From an uncultured Oscillospiraceae bacterium (GTDB taxonomy: Bacteria > Bacillota > Clostridia > Oscillospirales > Oscillospiraceae): DNA of 7,090 bases. Made by a program: the position numbers and the translations under genes. Numbering within the stretch: the first letter of the stretch is position 1; each line of letters starts with the position of its first letter. The notes beneath the pieces were generated by a model that did no database searches, was not told the DNA's origin, and was given only the letters and a program-made list of their open reading frames with translations. Positions 5,909 through 7,090 of this stretch are shown in pieces. The stretch is taken from the NCBI GenBank assembly GCA_934546725.1, contig CAKTED010000077.1, positions 1 through 7,090 on the forward strand, written 5' to 3'.

Positions 5909-7090
5909 ACGATAAAAAACCAAGAAAAACCAGACCGCTTGATATAGGCTTTTATATCATGATATTCGTCGTGGTCATGGCCGTGATATTCATGCTTATG
6001 TCCGGCGGGGAAAGCGACGGACTGAAATATTCCGAAATGCGGCATCTTTTTGAGCAGGAAAAGGTCAGCTCCTTTACAGTTGAAGGCAACACCCTTACAA
6101 TGGAGCTTCGTGAGCCGTATGACGGAAAGGTGACCGTAACCTATGACCTTTACAGCTTCGCGGTGTTCTATGAGGATATGCACGAGCTGATCGATTCGCA
6201 GGTAGAGGCCGGAACGATAAGCGATTATGACTACATCGTCGGCTGGCAGACGCCGTGGTGGCTGTCCTTCCTGCCGTATTTCATAATGATGATAGTATTT
6301 GTCATTATCTGGTTCGTGCTCATGAACAAAAGCTCCGGCGGCGATAAGGGCGTTATGAAATTCGGCAAGGCCCGCACAAGGGTCGGCGCGCCGGAAAAGA
6401 AAAAGGTGACGTTCAAGGACGTCGCCGGTGAGGACGAGGAAAAGGAAGAACTCCAGGAGATAGTCGATTTTCTGAAAAACCCGAAGCGCTTTATCGAGCT
6501 TGGCGCGCGTATTCCCAAGGGCGTTCTGCTCGTGGGCCCTCCCGGTACCGGTAAAACGCTGCTTGCCAAGGCCGTAGCCGGTGAAGCGGGTGTTCAGTTC
6601 CTGTCGATATCCGGCTCGGATTTCGTTGAGCTTTATGTCGGCGTTGGCGCCTCGCGAGTTAGAGACCTTTTTGATCAGGCGAAGAAAGCCGCTCCGTGTA
6701 TCATATTTATTGATGAAATCGACGCAGTTGGCCGCCAGCGCGGCGCGGGACTTGGCGGAGGGCACGATGAACGTGAGCAGACGCTGAACCAGCTGCTCGT
6801 TGAAATGGACGGCTTTGGAACCAACGAGGGCGTTATTGTCATTGCCGCAACAAACCGACAGGATATTCTCGACCGAGCCCTTCTGAGACCTGGAAGATTT
6901 GACCGTCAGGTATATGTCGGCTTGCCTGATATTCGAGGCAGAGAGGCCATACTGAAGGTACACGCCAAGGATAAGCCACTTGGCGACGACGTTGACCTTT
7001 CTGTCATTGCAAAATCCACAACTGGCTTTACCGGCGCCGATCTTGAGAATCTTCTTAATGAATCATCTCTGCTTGCGGCCAGGCGCGGCG
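5905..7090 (+). CDS. ftsH: ATP-dependent zinc metalloprotease FtsH (3' partial)
   Basis: Membrane-anchored AAA+ protease that extracts and degrades damaged membrane proteins and short-lived regulators. The reading frame has no upstream ATG or GTG near a Shine-Dalgarno. TTG 5905 is the best start, because the next in-frame ATG (5959) would remove the basic N-terminus and part of helix 1. 395 residues are present. Helix 1 is at about 16-32, the extracytoplasmic domain about 33-117, helix 2 about 119-140. The AAA+ core has Walker A GPPGTGKT (211-218), pore loop YVG (244-246; FVG is commoner), Walker B IIFIDE (266-271), and the second region of homology ATNR...RPGRFDR (315-334) with arginine fingers R328 and R331. 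The window ends before the HEXGH zinc protease domain, so proteolytic competence cannot be judged from here. Confidence 0.97.
   Translation, partial: MNDKKPRKTRPLDIGFYIMIFVVVMAVIFMLMSGGESDGLKYSEMRHLFEQEKVSSFTVEGNTLTMELREPYDGKVTVTYDLYSFAVFYEDMHELIDSQVEAGTISDYDYIVGWQTPWWLSFLPYFIMMIVFVIIWFVLMNKSSGGDKGVMKFGKARTRVGAPEKKKVTFKDVAGEDEEKEELQEIVDFLKNPKRFIELGARIPKGVLLVGPPGTGKTLLAKAVAGEAGVQFLSISGSDFVELYVGVGASRVRDLFDQAKKAAPCIIFIDEIDAVGRQRGAGLGGGHDEREQTLNQLLVEMDGFGTNEGVIVIAATNRQDILDRALLRPGRFDRQVYVGLPDIRGREAILKVHAKDKPLGDDVDLSVIAKSTTGFTGADLENLLNESSLLAARRG

Noticed and set aside
5830..6963. A 377-codon open frame on the minus strand opposite ftsH
   Set aside because: It is antisense to a gene with an unbroken set of FtsH motifs, shows no recognisable domain, and long antisense frames are common opposite GC-rich genes. 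It is a shadow.
7011..7021. DnaA-box-like sequence AAATCCACA in ftsH
   Set aside because: A single imperfect match inside coding sequence with no clustering; no support for an origin.

Overview
The window reads as a stretch of core chromosome from a member of the Firmicutes. A moderately GC-rich clostridial lineage, for example the Oscillospirales, fits best. The grounds are gene content and order (GdpP, L9 and DnaB on one side, TilS, Hpt and FtsH on the other), Shine-Dalgarno-led genes, and two likely TTG starts. The lineage is an inference from family resemblance; nothing here fixes genus or species.

Layout: six genes all lie on the + strand with short gaps, so they look like one operon or two merged ones. 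The window opens inside gdpP (cyclic-di-AMP phosphodiesterase, 5' end missing; stop at 1965). A 126-base gap with two adjacent hairpins follows. Then come rplI (ribosomal protein L9, 2092-2538), dnaB (replicative helicase, 2570-3904), tilS (tRNA-Ile lysidine synthetase, probable TTG start at 3909), hpt (hypoxanthine phosphoribosyltransferase, 5310-5855) and ftsH (membrane AAA+ protease, probable TTG start at 5905, cut off by the window end after the second region of homology). No gene-free stretch exceeds 300 bases. I see no tRNA, rRNA, insertion sequence, CRISPR array, attachment site or replication origin, and no intrinsic terminator with a proper U-tract.

How the genes relate: they are housekeeping functions covering second-messenger turnover (GdpP), translation (L9, TilS), replication (DnaB), purine salvage (Hpt) and membrane protein quality control (FtsH). 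In Bacillus subtilis, as I recall, gdpP-rplI-dnaC and tilS-hprT-ftsH are two separate loci; here they are joined end to end between dnaB and tilS, only 4 bases apart.

I found no new multi-gene system. What deserves a second look is the control of translation at the gene junctions. The ribosome binding sites of dnaB and hpt are partly buried in hairpins. rplI and ftsH share the same unusual start layout, a common 9-mer followed by an 11-base spacer and a tiny out-of-frame reading frame whose stop overlaps the real start. An AT-rich segment late in tilS also looks like an internal promoter for hpt-ftsH. All structures were found by eye, without folding energies.
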